Assembly: GCF_018687715.1 (NCBI RefSeq)
Contig: NC_056766.1
Span: 13,106,501 to 13,170,500, forward strand
Direction: 5' to 3'
Length of the DNA stretch: 64,000 bases
Source: Carya illinoinensis
Lineage: Eukaryota; Streptophyta; Magnoliopsida; Fagales; Juglandaceae
Under the pieces are notes generated by a model that was not told where the DNA came from, ran no database searches, and saw nothing but the letters and a program-made list of their open reading frames with translations. The stretch's first letter is position 1. Every line of letters starts with the position of its first letter. Below, one piece after another: positions 33,505 to 45,259 of this stretch. Both the position numbers and the translations under genes were made by a program.

Positions 33505-34684
33505 GTGAATATTTTCTTATTTTGGTGGTGATACTACAATGGTTTGAAGTCAAAGTGTAGGTAATACATTACGAAAGTCAAGTAAACGGAGTTTCTCTAC
33601 TAGACCTTGCATAAAAAGAAAATGAATTGAGGTTAGTTTTAAAAATATGCATGATATGTTTTTAAAAGAAAATGTGAAAACAACCCTAGTTAAGTATTTC
33701 TGCATTACTCATGAAATCTATAAGAAAGAGAAAAATGTTTCTTGACATGACTAGTATAGATATGAACAATATTTTGACATGTTTCTGAAATGTGCAAAAA
33801 AGAGCAAACATGAAATATGAAAATTTTGTACATGTTATATGAATGCATTCTGAATCTGTTTTCAATATGTGAAACTGATATGAATATGTTCAGTAGTCTG
33901 TTTGATATGATATGCATTTGAAAAACCTTTGGCATGACTATCTAATTCTGTTTCTGCTCTGTTCAATTAAAGGACTCTACCATAAGGGATGTACATGTTA
34001 TATGTTTCTGATATGATATGATATGATATGGCCCTGCCATGGGAAAGAATAATAATAATATGTTATGATATGTATCTGCTTGGTTATCTACAGAGGCACA
34101 ACCCTACCACGGGGGTTAAACATGGCTTTTATTCTGATAAGATGCTTTGACATGATGATGATAAAGAATCAGATAGATTATGCCAAAGTATTTTTGAAAA
34201 TGAATAAGGAAAGTTTCACCATATGATATTGTCTAGTTTAGTTACCGGGATCAACCGTACTACGGAGGTTAAACATGGTATGTGATATGATATGATATGA
34301 TACGATACGATATGAAATGATATGATAAAATGAAGAAAGATGTGCCGTTTTAAATATGAATAAAAAGTTTTTGATATGATATGAATAGTTGGTATTAGAG
34401 CAAAGCCATGGTAGAGTTCCGCCTGTGATTTTTGCCTACAGCACTCTAATAGGTACCTCTATATTTGGTCTTTGAATATGAATAGTTTTCTTGTAATTAA
34501 TGGTTTATGAAATATCGCTCTGATGTTTTGATAGCATGTTTTTGAGATACGTATTCTGAAAAACAAATGTTTTATTACTGCATATTGAATTATCTGAAAA
34601 GGCTTATGTTTACACACTAGTATATGTACTTTACTTAATAAGTTGTTGATAACTCACTCCTTATCTTCAAAACATTTTTCAGAT
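33505..34684 (+). repeat. Ty3/Gypsy LTR segment, forward, with ATATG-type microsatellites
   Basis: No gene. It has repeated tgatatgatatg blocks (34011-34031, 34280-34325), and 'ccctgccatggg' and 'cctaccacggggg' blocks each followed by 'ttaaacatgg'. It is cut at 34684 by Sirevirus 2 and continues at 43366-43742, ending ...GGGGCATTACA. I infer a Tekay/Del-like LTR. Its start is not resolved. Confidence 0.55.
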
Positions 34685-36026
34685 TGTTGCCCAGATGACT
34701 AACACAAGAGGGGGGGGGGTGAATTGAGTTATATTAAAAAAATAATAATTATAAATCAAATATATAATATAAAATATAAACAAAATATGAAATAACAATA
34801 AATATAAAGAGTAAGGGTAAGAGAGAAGCAAACTCAGTATATTAACGAGGTTCGGCCCCACTGCCTAGGTCCTCGCCTCAAGCTACCCCTTGAAGATTTC
34901 CAAATTCACTATTCAACCTCTTTCAGGTAGAGATAGAAATCTATTACACCTTTGAACAACACCGCTACAAAAGATCCGTGTAGAACACCCTCTACACTTG
35001 TAATCACCTTATACGTGGTGATTCAAGTATTCCCCGTATAGAATACTTTCTACACGCACAAGGTTTATACACACATTTTTTCTGATACAAGAGCTGATAG
35101 TGGGTAGGTTATCAGAAAACACTCCTCAATGAGTGAAATAAGAACAATACACTGCAAACTATATCTCTCAAAATGAACAAGGATTAAGGCTCAATGCTTA
35201 GAGAAAAGAGAATGAAAGCTTTGAATGAATGTTGTATGCTCTTGGTGTTGTGAATGTGAAGCTCTCAAATGATCTATTTATAGGCATATGAGACTTCATA
35301 TTCAAATTTAAAAAGATTCACATGTCAAAGACAACATCATTCACTTTTTCAAAAAAATCAAACCTAATCTTTTACTTTTGGTATATGACAAAATGAGTAC
35401 ACTTTCCTTTTCAAAAAATTCTAACCTAATCTTTTACTTTTTGCATATGACAAAATGAGCACACTTTCCTTTTCAAAAAATTCAAACCTAATCTTTTACT
35501 TTTTTTATATGACAAAAGGTGCACACTTTACTTTTCAAAATTTTCAAACAAAATTATCTACCTTTTGCATAAGTAAAAAAAAACATCAATCACTTTTAAA
35601 AATATTCAAATAAAACATGCACATGTGAAAGATGACAATCAATCATCTTTAATATTTTCAAAATTCAACCCTTTAATCAAGGCATACATATGTAAAAGAT
35701 GACAATCAATCATCTTTCAAAATTTTCAAATTTAATTTTCAAAAAAATTCATGCACATGTGGAAAACGTATTTTAATGCTTTATGATAAAATATTAATTT
35801 TGAACATTAATCCTAATTTCAAATTTTGAAGAAATTTACAACATTACTCTATAACTTTAATGTGAACTTGTTCCCTTCTTCTTCATGCTTGTTTCCTTGA
35901 TGTGCTTGACTCCATTGTGTAGACAACTTGAGGTTGAGATTTCTTTATTCTTTGAATTCATTTGTTATCATCAAAATTCATGTGTAGATATATAATTACA
36001 CAAATCTTGAAACCTAGGGTTCAACA
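34685..36026 (-). repeat. Sirevirus 2 3' LTR with 62-bp tandem repeats
   Basis: This is a 1,342-bp LTR. 35361-35546 is three copies of a 62-bp unit (aacctaatcttttac ... cttttcaaaa). The other LTR has two copies (from 42758 and 42820), which accounts for nearly all of the 66-bp length difference. A second short repeat (gatgacaatcaatcatctt) occurs twice near 35625 and 35699. A run of ten or more G follows position 34710. Confidence 0.92.
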
Positions 36027-36212
36027 ATCTCCCCCTTTTTGATGATGACAAATACTTGATAGAACCTAAATCCTGTATTGATACTTAAGCTCCCCCTGAG
36101 AATGTGTGCTAGTTTTTCAAGCAAAAGTATAAATATAATTCCAAGCATATATAATAAGTTTAGTAATTCAAACAATGTTAATGCTCTAATCTAACACTTC
36201 TTCCCTTTTTGG
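36027..36212 (-). other. Sirevirus 2 polypurine-tract cluster
   Basis: The primary PPT at 36027-36041 (AAAAAGGGGGAGAT on minus) adjoins the LTR. Further tracts lie at 36089-36100 (CTCAGGGGGAGC) and 36197-36212 (CCAAAAAGGGAAGAAG). The same order and similar sequences occur in element 1 at 8545-8958. Confidence 0.75.
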
Positions 36213-36490
36213 CATCTTTAAAAAGGATCTGCAACAAGTAAATAGACCTGAAGAAAACGGTGCGTTAGTAAACAATGTAGATATTTGAAAATAAATAAAT
36301 AAATAAATATATTTGATCCGTCCGTGACCCGACAAGTGTGGCTGAAGATTTGAAAAAATCGCCTGATGTTGTTGACAAACGAGATTGAAGGCTCCGAGTT
36401 TATAAAAAATGTCATTTTCACCGATCGGAAAAACAAATCACATTGCTCTTTGACTTGGATGATAGCTCGTCTGGTTCTTTATGCTATCTC

Positions 36491-36497
36491 TATAAAA
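36491..36497 (+). promoter_or_regulatory. TATA box of the antisense gene in Sirevirus 2
   Basis: TATAAAA lies 105 nt before the ATG at 36602. It is followed by a CT-rich leader (36505-36600) without upstream ATGs in strong context. The spacing fits a plant core promoter reading opposite to the element. This is an inference from sequence only. Confidence 0.45.
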
Positions 36498-36601
36498 TCA
36501 GTCTTACAGTTCATTCAATCCGCATCAAGTTTTCTTCTCATCTCTATAACTCATCTGCATTCCTTCAACATTCTCGTTTTAAGCCTTCTATTCTTTTCTC
36601 A

Positions 36602-37039
36602 ATGGCTCATTCTTCTAACATTTCTCTAAATCCATCCATGAGGCATTCTGTAACTCAACCTCCTGTCCTTTCTGCAGCTGCCATTGGTACCATGTTGCAG
36701 CAAGAAAATAATAATCTGACTAATAAGTCAGATTCTGATGCTATCTATGACTTGTTAAGCCTTGGGACTCGCTACTCTTCCTCTATTGTTGCTTTTTCCC
36801 AACGGCTACAGGCTAAAAATCATGAAGTTGAAAAACTCAAAGAACAAATTATTGTACTTCAACGAATTATTCAAGAGTCTCACACAAGGGAAGGAATCAT
36901 TCGGCAGAAGAATAAACAGTTGAAATTTTTATTAGATTCTTCATTTCGCTTGCCGGTTCCCATGGATAAGAATGACATGATATTATATGAAGAGAATGAG
37001 AGTCTCAAAAATGAGGCTAAAAATCTCAAGTTTATGTAA
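36602..37039 (+). CDS. Antisense coiled-coil ORF between pol and 3' LTR of Sirevirus 2
   Basis: This 145-aa frame runs opposite to all other genes of the element and converges on the pol end at 37143 with 103 nt between. I do not recognise the protein. The first 35 residues are Ser/Pro-rich (MAHSSNISLNPSM); the middle has YDLLSLGTRYSSSIVAFSQR; residues about 65-105 are a clear coiled coil (EVEKLKEQIIVLQRIIQE, then RQKNKQLKFLLD); and a second short Glu/Lys helix ends it. The same frame is open back to 36443, but the Met at 36602 follows the TATA box and leader and is the better start. It has no stop or shift, although the sense genes nearby are broken. It may be an antisense accessory protein or a captured host gene. 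Chance openness on an AT-rich strand is less likely given the promoter-like layout. Confidence 0.55.
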   Translation: MAHSSNISLNPSMRHSVTQPPVLSAAAIGTMLQQENNNLTNKSDSDAIYDLLSLGTRYSSSIVAFSQRLQAKNHEVEKLKEQIIVLQRIIQESHTREGIIRQKNKQLKFLLDSSFRLPVPMDKNDMILYEENESLKNEAKNLKFM

Positions 37040-37142
37040 AAGTATTTAAAAAATTTATCTCTATTTTTATTGACTCTGGTCTATCTTTTAAGAGATATTC
37101 ATAACATGCATCATACCTATTTCTCTTCTGATCGTACATAAT

Positions 37143-38693
37143 TTATCTTCTGGTAAAGGTTTTGTAAAACTGATCGTGTGTGTTTGTGAACTCTAGTACT
37201 ATATCTCCTTTCTGCACATGATTTCGAAGAAAATGATATCTTATTTCAATATGCTTAGTTCTAGAATGTTGTATTGGGTTCTTTGAAAGATTTATAATAC
37301 TTGTATTATCACATTTGATTGGAATGTGATTATACATGAGTTTAAAATCTTCAAGTTGTTGCTTCATGTAGAGAACTTGAGCACAACAACTACCCGCAGC
37401 AACATATTCTGCCTCAGCAGTAGATAGTGCAACAGAATTTTATTTTTTACTAAACTAGGAAACTAGTGCATGACCTAAGAAATGACATGCTCCACTAGTA
37501 CTTTTTCGATCTATTTTACAGCCAGCATAATCTGCATCTGTGTATCTGATTAAATCGAAAGATGTGTGCTTAGGGTACCATAACCCTAGGTTAATTGTAC
37601 CACTAAGATATCTAAGAATGCGCTTAACTGCAATTAAATGTGATTCTTTTAGAGATGATTGAAAGCGTGCACATAAGCACACACTAAACATAATATCTGG
37701 TCTACTAGCTGTTAAATATAATAAGCTACCAATCATACCTCGATATATTTTCGAGTCAACTGACTTACCGAATTCATCTTTATCAAGTTTAGTTGATGGG
37801 CTCATTGGTGTTCCAATTTCCTTAGCACTTTCCATCCCAAACTTCTTCAGTAATTCCTTAATATATTTTGATTGATTGATGAATGTCTAACTTTTTGCTT
37901 GCTTAATTTGCAATCCGAGAAAGAATGTAAGTTCTCCCATCATGCTCATCTCAAATTCTTACTGTATAGTCTTAGCAAAAACTTGACACATATTTTCATT
38001 AGTAGCACCGAATATTATATCATCAACATAAATCTGAATCAAAAGAATATCATTATTTTCATATTTAATGAAAAGAGTTGTGTCGATTTTTCTTCGTGAA
38101 AAACCTTTTTCAATCAAGAAACCACTTAGTCTCTCGTACCAAGCTCTAGGAGCTTGTTTAAATCCATATAGTACTTTTGTGAGTTTGAAAACATGACTTG
38201 GGGAAATATGATTTTCAAAACCTGGAGGTTGCTCAACATATACCTCTTCATTTATAAAACTATTTAAAAAAGCACTTTTAACATCCATTTGAAAAAGTTT
38301 GAAATTTTTATAACAAGCATATACAAGTAGCATTCGAATAACTTCTAATCTTGCGACTGGTGCATATGTCTCATCATAATCGATTCCTTTTTCTTGATTA
38401 AAACCTTGGGTTTCAAGTCGAGCTTTATTTCTAGTAATGACTCCAGACTCATCTTTCTTGTTTTTAAAAACCCATTTTGTTCCAATAATAGTATGATTTT
38501 TAGGTTTAGGAACAAGTGTCCAAACATCATTTCTTTCAAATTGATTTAACTCTTCTTGCATAGCTAGAATCCAAGATTCATCAAGAAGTGTGTCATCAAT
38601 ATTTTTGGGTTCAAGCTGAGATAGAAAAGCAGTATGATTGCAAATATTTCTAAGAGATGATCGAGTACTTACACCTCGTGAAGGTTCTCCCAA
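37143..38693 (-). pseudogene. Sirevirus 2 reverse transcriptase and RNase H, broken
   Basis: RT reads 38693 to 37959, with [41 protein letters not shown] and an intact YVDDIIFG, then stops in the connection region. After a break, 37835-37455 carries [25 protein letters not shown] and the RNase H start (YTDADYAGC, STSGACHFLG). 37367-37143 has the tail with CDNTSIINLSKNP and SRTKHIEIRYHF. The AEAEY block falls in the damaged gap at 37368-37455. The core motifs are kept but the protein is split in three. Confidence 0.87.
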
Positions 38694-38783
38694 AATTTAT
38701 TCCACTGGATGATCTTTCACAAATTTCCATTGTTTGGTTGCATCTTGTATTAAATTTTGATGATCTTTCCTGATGGTTCCATG

Positions 38784-39710
38784 TTAAACTTCTTCTATTG
38801 TGTTCTCTTTGTTGAGATTGAGACTTTCCGTGTTATTTTTATCTCCCGCTTCTTCATCAATAGATTTCTTGGAGAGCGGAGAATTAGATTCATCAAATAT
38901 TACATGCATAGATTCTTGTACAGTTAAAGTCTTTTTATTGAATACTCTATAAGCTTTGCTATTAGTAGAATACTCGAGAAAAATACCTTTATCAGATTTT
39001 GCATCAAAGTTGCCTAAATTATCTCTGTCATTCAAAATAAAATATTTGCATCCGAATACATGAAAGTAACTAATGTTGGGTTTTTTCTCATTTCAAAGCT
39101 CATAGGGGGTTTTATCTAACTTAGACCTTAGCATAACTCTATTTATAATATAACATGCAGTACTTACTGCTTCGGCCCAAAAATAACTAGGCAAGTTGTT
39201 CTCATTGAGCATTGTTCTTGCCATCTCTTAAAGAGATATATTTTTCCTCTCTACTACCCCATTTTGTTGAGGAGCAGAAAAATTATGCACATAACTATTT
39301 TCATCACAAAATATTTCAATATTTTTATTAACAAACTCTTTTCCCCTATTACTTCGGATACTTAAAATAGTATAGCCCTTTTCATTTTGAATTCTCTTGC
39401 ATAACTTGGTAAAGGCATTATGTGCCGCATCTTTATAAGCAAGAAAGATGACCCAAGTATATCTAGAGAAATCATCAACAATAAGAAATGCATAATATTT
39501 TCCTCCTAGACTTGCAACTCTATTTGGTCCGAAAAGATCCATGTGTATTAGTTGCAATGGTCTAGTAGTGAAAATATGTTTCTTAGTTTTAAAAGAAGTT
39601 TTTGTTTGTTTACTAAATTGGCATGCATCACAAATTTTGTCTTTAAGAAAATTTGTTTTTGGTAAACCTCTCACAAGATCATTTTTTGAAAGTTTGGAAA
39701 TAAGTTTCAT
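38784..39710 (-). pseudogene. Sirevirus 2 integrase with substituted second Asp
   Basis: Open from 39710 to 39228, with the zinc-binding CDACQFSKQ end, the first catalytic Asp in LIHMDLFGP, and SIRSNRGKEFVN, where the second catalytic Asp (normally RSDxGxEF) is Asn. Next is a shortened SAPQQNGVVERKN with the Glu. The usual Thr-Pro of the SAPxTPQQNG block is missing. The C-terminal part continues at 39035-38784 with GIFLEYSTNSKAYRVFN. With the Asp lost, this integrase would be inactive even if the frame were whole. Confidence 0.85.
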
Positions 39711-39779
39711 GTTGGCATGACCTAATCTTCTATGCCATAGCTAACTAGTTTCATTTTGAGCTGAAAAGCAAATAGCATC

Positions 39780-40157
39780 TTATGAGGTAATTTCTTCAAA
39801 ATCGATTGTATAAACATTATTGTTTCTAAAAGCAATAAAACAAATATTATAATCATGATCATTCAAAATAATGCACTTATCCATTTTGAAAGTAACTGTA
39901 AATCCTTTATCACATAATTGACTTATGCTTAAAAGATTATATTTTAGACCTTCAACAAGTAGAACATCTTCAATTATAAGAGAAGATTCATTACCAATTT
40001 TAGCTATTCCCACGATCTTCCCCTTCGAGTTGTCTCCAAATGTTACGTGTCCTTCTTCTTTAGATCTAAAATCAAGGAACTTAGTCTTGTCTCCTGTCAT
40101 GTGTCTTGAACATCCACTATCTAAAAACGACTTGTTTTTACTTGTGGATGACTTCAT
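39780..40157 (-). pseudogene. Sirevirus 2 aspartic protease region, motif intact
   Basis: The FLDSGCSRHMTGD signature near 40125 is canonical, unlike that of element 1. The region runs through GLKYNLLSISQLCDKG to a stop at 39780, before the GAG_pre-integrase part. The frame is separated from gag and integrase by stops. Confidence 0.83.
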
Positions 40158-40189
40158 GCATACTTATAAAGACAATTAAAATGATTTTT

Positions 40190-41848
40190 CTTGGTACCCA
40201 AGTTCTTTGGGTCCTTTATTTATTAGTATTAGAAGAAACAAGATTTTTAAGTATCCATATGGCTCTAATAGTCATTGTATGATTTCTTCTAATAGGACAA
40301 GTATGATAATTATGACCATTTCTATTATAGAAATTGCAAATAGCATGTGACATATATGAAGAACTTGAATGATTATAATAATATATTTTTTTGACAAAAT
40401 TATTTTTATGAAAAGAATTTTGATTATTGGTCTTTGATGTAGAAGGAATATCAAAGAAATTTTTATAAGGTTTGTATTTTTATTTTGGCATATATCCCAA
40501 ACCTGCCTTATCAAAAACACATATTTGACTACCAAGAAGTTTTTCAAAATTTCTTTTTCTATTCGTAAAGTTTTCAACAATATTTTCTAAATTGGTTTTC
40601 TTCTTATTCAATTCAAGATTTTCATATTTCAAAATGATACTTTCTTTTCTTAAAATATCAATTTCATTTGTTAAAGAAAAATTTCTTTTTCAAAGCAGTA
40701 TATTTGATATCTAATTTTTCAAATTCCTCATAAATCTCTTTTAAAACATTTTGCAATTCTTCATATGAAAGATCTTCAATATTATCAAGATTTGTTACCT
40801 CAATGTCATCTTTAACCATAAGACAAAGATTTGCTGATTCTCCATTGCTTGCTTCACTATCTAAGCTACTTGAATCATCATCCTATGTAGCTTTCATTGC
40901 TTTCTTGCCCTTGTTTCGATCTTTGTTTAACAGAGGACAATCTGGCTTGATATGACCAGGTTTATTGCATTTATAACAAATTAAAGTGTCATTTTTACCT
41001 GAATCTTTCTTGGAAAACTTTTTGAAGGATTTCCTCGGAGGAGTTTTATTTTTCTTTAAGACCCTCTGAATTCTTCTTGTTATCATCGCAACTTCTTCAT
41101 TTTTGTCTTTATTTTCCTCATCTTCATCACTTTCACTTTCATGAAGAACAACTTTAAGTGCCAAGCTCTTCTTTGACTTTCCTTCTTCTCCTCCTATTTT
41201 CAATGTGTTCTCATGGGTGATAAGTGAATCGATGAGTTCATTCACTTCGAGCTTCTTGAGGTCTCTAGCTTCAAGAATCGCTGTCACTTTTGATTCCCAG
41301 CGTTTTGGTAGAGAGTTGAGAATTTTTCTTACTATCTCCACCTTGGAATAAACTTTGCCAAAAGCTGTCAAGCTGTTTATGATGTTAGTAAAATGAGTGT
41401 GAATACTAGAAATAGATTCATCATCATTCATCTTAAACATTTCATATTCATGAGTAAAAATATAAATTTTTGATTCCTTAACTTGCGAAGTTCCTTCATA
41501 GGTAACTTCCAAATTATCCCAAATTTCTTTTGTCGTAACACAAGTCATTATTTTATTAAACTCATTTTCATTGAGAGCATTAAATAATAAATTCATAGCA
41601 GTTAAATTTAAAGTATAAAGTCTATCGTCTTCATGATCAAACTCTTCTTCTTCCTTTTTGACCTTTACTCCATCAACCACTTTTATTAGAATATAAAGTC
41701 CATTTACAATGCATTTCCAGATTTCTCGACCTTGAGCCTAAAGGAATATTCTCATTTTAACTTTCCATAATGAGTAATTATCTCCACAAAAGAGTGGAGG
41801 CCGACTGCTAGATTGACCTTCACCAAATGAAGCTGAAATGTTAGCCAT
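40190..41848 (-). pseudogene. Sirevirus 2 gag, broken
   Basis: The start is the Met at 41848 (MANISASFGEG, then PPLFCGDNYSLWK). An early stop follows, and the main open part is 41680-40883. It has the UBN2 capsid domain (NSLPKRWESKVTAILEARD), an acidic SESDEDEENKDKNEE stretch and the knuckle CYKCNKPGHIKPDC near 40940-40980. Downstream, 40580-40880 reads as a Glu/Lys coiled-coil region across frames. A second knuckle (CNFYNRNGHNYHTC) lies near 40280-40330, its second Cys replaced by Tyr, as in element 1. Confidence 0.82.
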
Positions 41849-41893
41849 AAGATCTTAACTCAAAAGATAGTTAATCTTATAATAGAGCTCTTA

Positions 41894-42082
41894 GCTCTAA
41901 TACCAATTGTTGCTGATCATAGCCACCTAACAATTGTACCTACCAGACTAGCCAGCCACCGTCTCTACCGGTGCACTGTCACCCATGGTCGGAGAGTCTT
42001 GTTTCGGTGACACAATCATAAGCGAGAATTCCATGAGTGATCTGCCTGTATGAACATTACAGGTCAACTAGCGCTAATACCA
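41894..42082 (-). other. Sirevirus 2 leader module with PBS and second PBS-like copy
   Basis: The PBS at 42071-42082 reads TGGTATTAGCGC on minus, two changes from the initiator-Met form. A second copy at 41894-41905 reads TGGTATTAGAGC, one change. The DNA between is nearly the same as 16583-16783, including 'ccgtctctaccggtgcac' and 'tgatctgcctgtatgaac' blocks. Confidence 0.8.
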
Positions 42083-42084
42083 AT

Positions 42085-43360
42085 TGTTGCCCAAATGACT
42101 AACACAAGAGGGGGTGTAAATTGAGTTGTATTAAAAAAATAACAATTATAAATCAAATATATAATATAAAATATAAACAAAATATGAAATAACAATAAAT
42201 ATAAAGAGTAAGGGTAAGAAAGAAGCAAACTCAGTATGTTAACGAGGTTCGGCCCCACTGTCTACGTCCTGGCCTCAAGCTACCCCTTGAGGATTCCCAA
42301 ATTTACTATTCAACCTCATTCAGGTGGAGATAGAAACCTATTACACTTTTGAACAACACTGTTACAAAGGATCCGTGTAGAACACCCTCTACACTTGTAA
42401 TCACCTTACAAGTGGTGATTCAACTATTCCCCGTGTAGAATACTTTCTACACGTACAAGGGTTATACACACCCTTTTTCTGATACAAGAGCTGATAGTGG
42501 GTAGGTTATTAGAAAACACTCCTCAATGAGTGAAATAAAAACAATACAGGACAAACTATATCTCTCAAAATGAACAAGGATTAAGGCTCAATACTTAGAG
42601 AAGAGAGAATGAAAGCTTTGAATGAATGTTGTATGCTCTTGGTGTTGTAAATGTGAAGCTTTCAAATGATCTATTTATAGGCATATGAGACTTCATATTC
42701 AAATTTAGAAAGATTCACATGTCAAAGACAACATCATTCACTTTTTCAAAAAAATCAAACTTAATCTTTTACTTTTGGCATATGACAAAATGAGCACACT
42801 TTCCTTTTCAAAAAATTCAAACCTAATATTTTACTTTTTGTTTATGACAAAAGGAGCACACTTTACTTTTCAAATTTTTCAAACAAAATTATCTACCTTT
42901 TGCATAAGTCAAAAAAAGCATCAATCACTTTTGAAAATATTCAAATAAAACATGCACATGTGAAAGATGACAATCAATCATCTTTAATATTTTTAAAGTT
43001 CAACCCTTTAATCAAAGCATACACATGTAAAAGATGACAATCAATGATCTTTCAAAATTTTCAAATTTAATTTTCAAAAAAATTCATGCACATGTGGAAA
43101 ATGTATTTTAATGATTTATGATAAAATATTAATTTTGAGCATTAATCTTAATTTCGAATTTTGAAGAGATTTACAACATTACTCTATAACTTTAATGTGA
43201 ACTTGTTCCCTTCTTCTTCATGCTTGTTCCTTGATGTGCTTGACTCCATTGTGTAGACAACTTGATCTTGAGACTTCTTTATTCTTTGAATTCATTTGTT
43301 ATCATCAAAATTCATGTGTAGATATATAATTACACAAAACTTGAGACCTTGAGTTCAACA
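42085..43360 (-). repeat. Sirevirus 2 5' LTR
   Basis: This 1,276-bp LTR pairs with 34685-36026. The element promoter is likely the minus-strand TATAAATA at 42672-42679, shared with the other LTR. Confidence 0.92.
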
Positions 43361-43365
43361 CAGAT

Positions 43366-43742
43366 GATGTGGATAATCCAACTAGGGGTCAGGAATAGAA
43401 ATTGGAGTACAGGAAGCTGAGAATAAAGAGTCAAGTACCTAAGGGTACCGATACTAGTAGAAAGGTTCCTTGATTATTTGGATTTCTTTATGATATTTGG
43501 GGTTTAGTGAGATGTATTAAATTATCAGTTTATTATTTTAGAGTTATTGGAAGATCATAGTAAACATATATTTATATTATTTGATTATTACTTTGATGAC
43601 TATGTGGAGGAATTTATGTTTTAAGTTGGCAACGATGAATTTATATTTTCTTTGAAATCTTTAGAGATTTTATTTGCATTGGGAAACATGATTATAGATG
43701 ATAAGTACTAATTCTCGATTCATCTGGGTTCGGGGCATTACA
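43366..43742 (+). repeat. Ty3/Gypsy LTR 3' end, forward
   Basis: This continues 33505-34684 after removing Sirevirus 2. It ends GGGGCATTACA at 43742, the expected end of a Tekay/Del-like LTR (reverse complement TGTAATGCCCC, like the starts at 44674 and 48391). No gene. Confidence 0.6.
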
Positions 43743-44673
43743 GTAGGACACATGTTAAGAAGGTGACAAAGTGTGAAGAGATTGGATTGTGATTCAAACT
43801 TGTCATGATACTTCTTATACCAAATACTATTTCATTCAATCAAACACTTTTTGGTAAAAAAAAAAAAAAAATATGGTTTCAACCCTAATGAAAATCTGAA
43901 AATTTGGAAACCAACCGAGACCTATATACTTGGAGAAAATTGAAATCCAAAACTGGTTTGCAACCATAAGCCACTCGATTATGTTTACATGATTTCTCAC
44001 TTGGTTAAATTACTTCTAGATGCAATTAATCACTCAATTACATACCTTTACATCTTGGTAATTACATTTAACCAAGCAAAATTGCATTTGAACTTAACCC
44101 TAGCAAAACCTCTAACTAAACCCAATTGAAACCCCAAATTGAGTCAATTAGGTTAAACCCATCTTTAGCCCAACCGAAACCCCATTTTGGCCCAAGCTTC
44201 CTAAGCAACATTCTTCCCACTTACAAGTTAAGCTTTGCTTGATACGACACCTCCTAATTGGCCCAAAATAATTCCTTAATGGAAAATGCAACGTAAGTCT
44301 CCATGGAAGGCATGGAAGGAGACTATGTAATAGGTCTCCTTCCAAGAAAACCAACCTCGATCACCATGAAAGGAGACCACTTAAGGGAGGGTTTTATATA
44401 TGCTTCATATTTCATTTTCTAAGCATAATAGGAAGTTTAGTTTTTGTTTATTATTTCAAAGTGGAGATTTTTTACTTTACATTTACAGCACATCTCTATC
44501 ACATGGGATAAAAAAGTAGGAGGAAATAATAGCAAATTATTAAGTAGTGAGTTGCTAGCTTGCCAAAAACAAAATCCTCAAACCAAGATGATGCCTCTTT
44601 TTGTCGAAAGTTGAACATCGGCGAGTGTTTCATTTGAAGGATCCATCTATAACAACAAAACAACTCCCATTAG
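43743..44673. other. Spacer, no gene seen
   Basis: A poly-A run lies at about 43857-43871. The small ORF at 44148-44354 (minus) has no recognisable domain. The last five bases (ATTAG, 44669-44673) are the TSD of the solo LTR. Confidence 0.6.
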
Positions 44674-45259
44674 TGTGACGTCCCCAAATTCTCCTTGGGA
44701 TCGGACGTATATTTGAAGCGTCGAGACATGCAACATAAGGTTACCTGCTCCCGTTCATGACATATAAGATGCAATATTCCTAATATGCATCTAACATTAT
44801 GCAATATTCATAGTGGATAATTTTTTTTAAGCAATATTATGAACCAAACTGAAAAATATCCCAAATGCTTAAAACATACTTTATACATAAAGACCCATTG
44901 AACAACTAAAATTACAACATTAATCCAAAATGGTTATGATCCAAAAGAATACTGAAGATGCAACTCCATAGTACAAGTCATAATTTAAGTTAACTACTAT
45001 ATTAACATTGACACCGCACTGTCCCTCAGCTGACTATGTCTAGTTGGTCAGCTCCCGATTCTCTTTCAGGTTCTGTAACAAGATCTACCATTTGGGAGAA
45101 ATGGTAGTTAGAACTACTACAGTGAGATTTAATTACAAATCTCAGCAAGTTAACAAAAAACCTCGACACAGGCTAATGATGCATGCATGACAATAAAAGC
45201 ATGAATGCATAATTAAATTCATAAGCAATCATAGCGTAGCTTGACATACAACATAATAT

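Larger units (their letters stand above)
34685..43360 (-). mobile_element. Sirevirus-type Ty1/Copia retrotransposon (element 2)
   Basis: This 8,676-bp element starts TGTTGCCC and ends TTCAACA, with a perfect TSD CAGAT (34680-34684 and 43361-43365). Read right to left: 5' LTR, PBS (42071-42082), gag, protease, integrase, RT, RNase H, a spacer holding an antisense ORF, a PPT cluster, then the 3' LTR. By-eye LTR divergence is roughly 6 percent. The coding frame is broken in several places. Shared leader and PPT features with element 1, and a long multi-knuckle gag, place it among Sireviruses. Confidence 0.93.

Noticed and set aside
36443..36601. N-terminal extension of the antisense ORF
   Set aside because: It is open but overlaps the TATA box and leader; the Met at 36602 fits the promoter spacing better.
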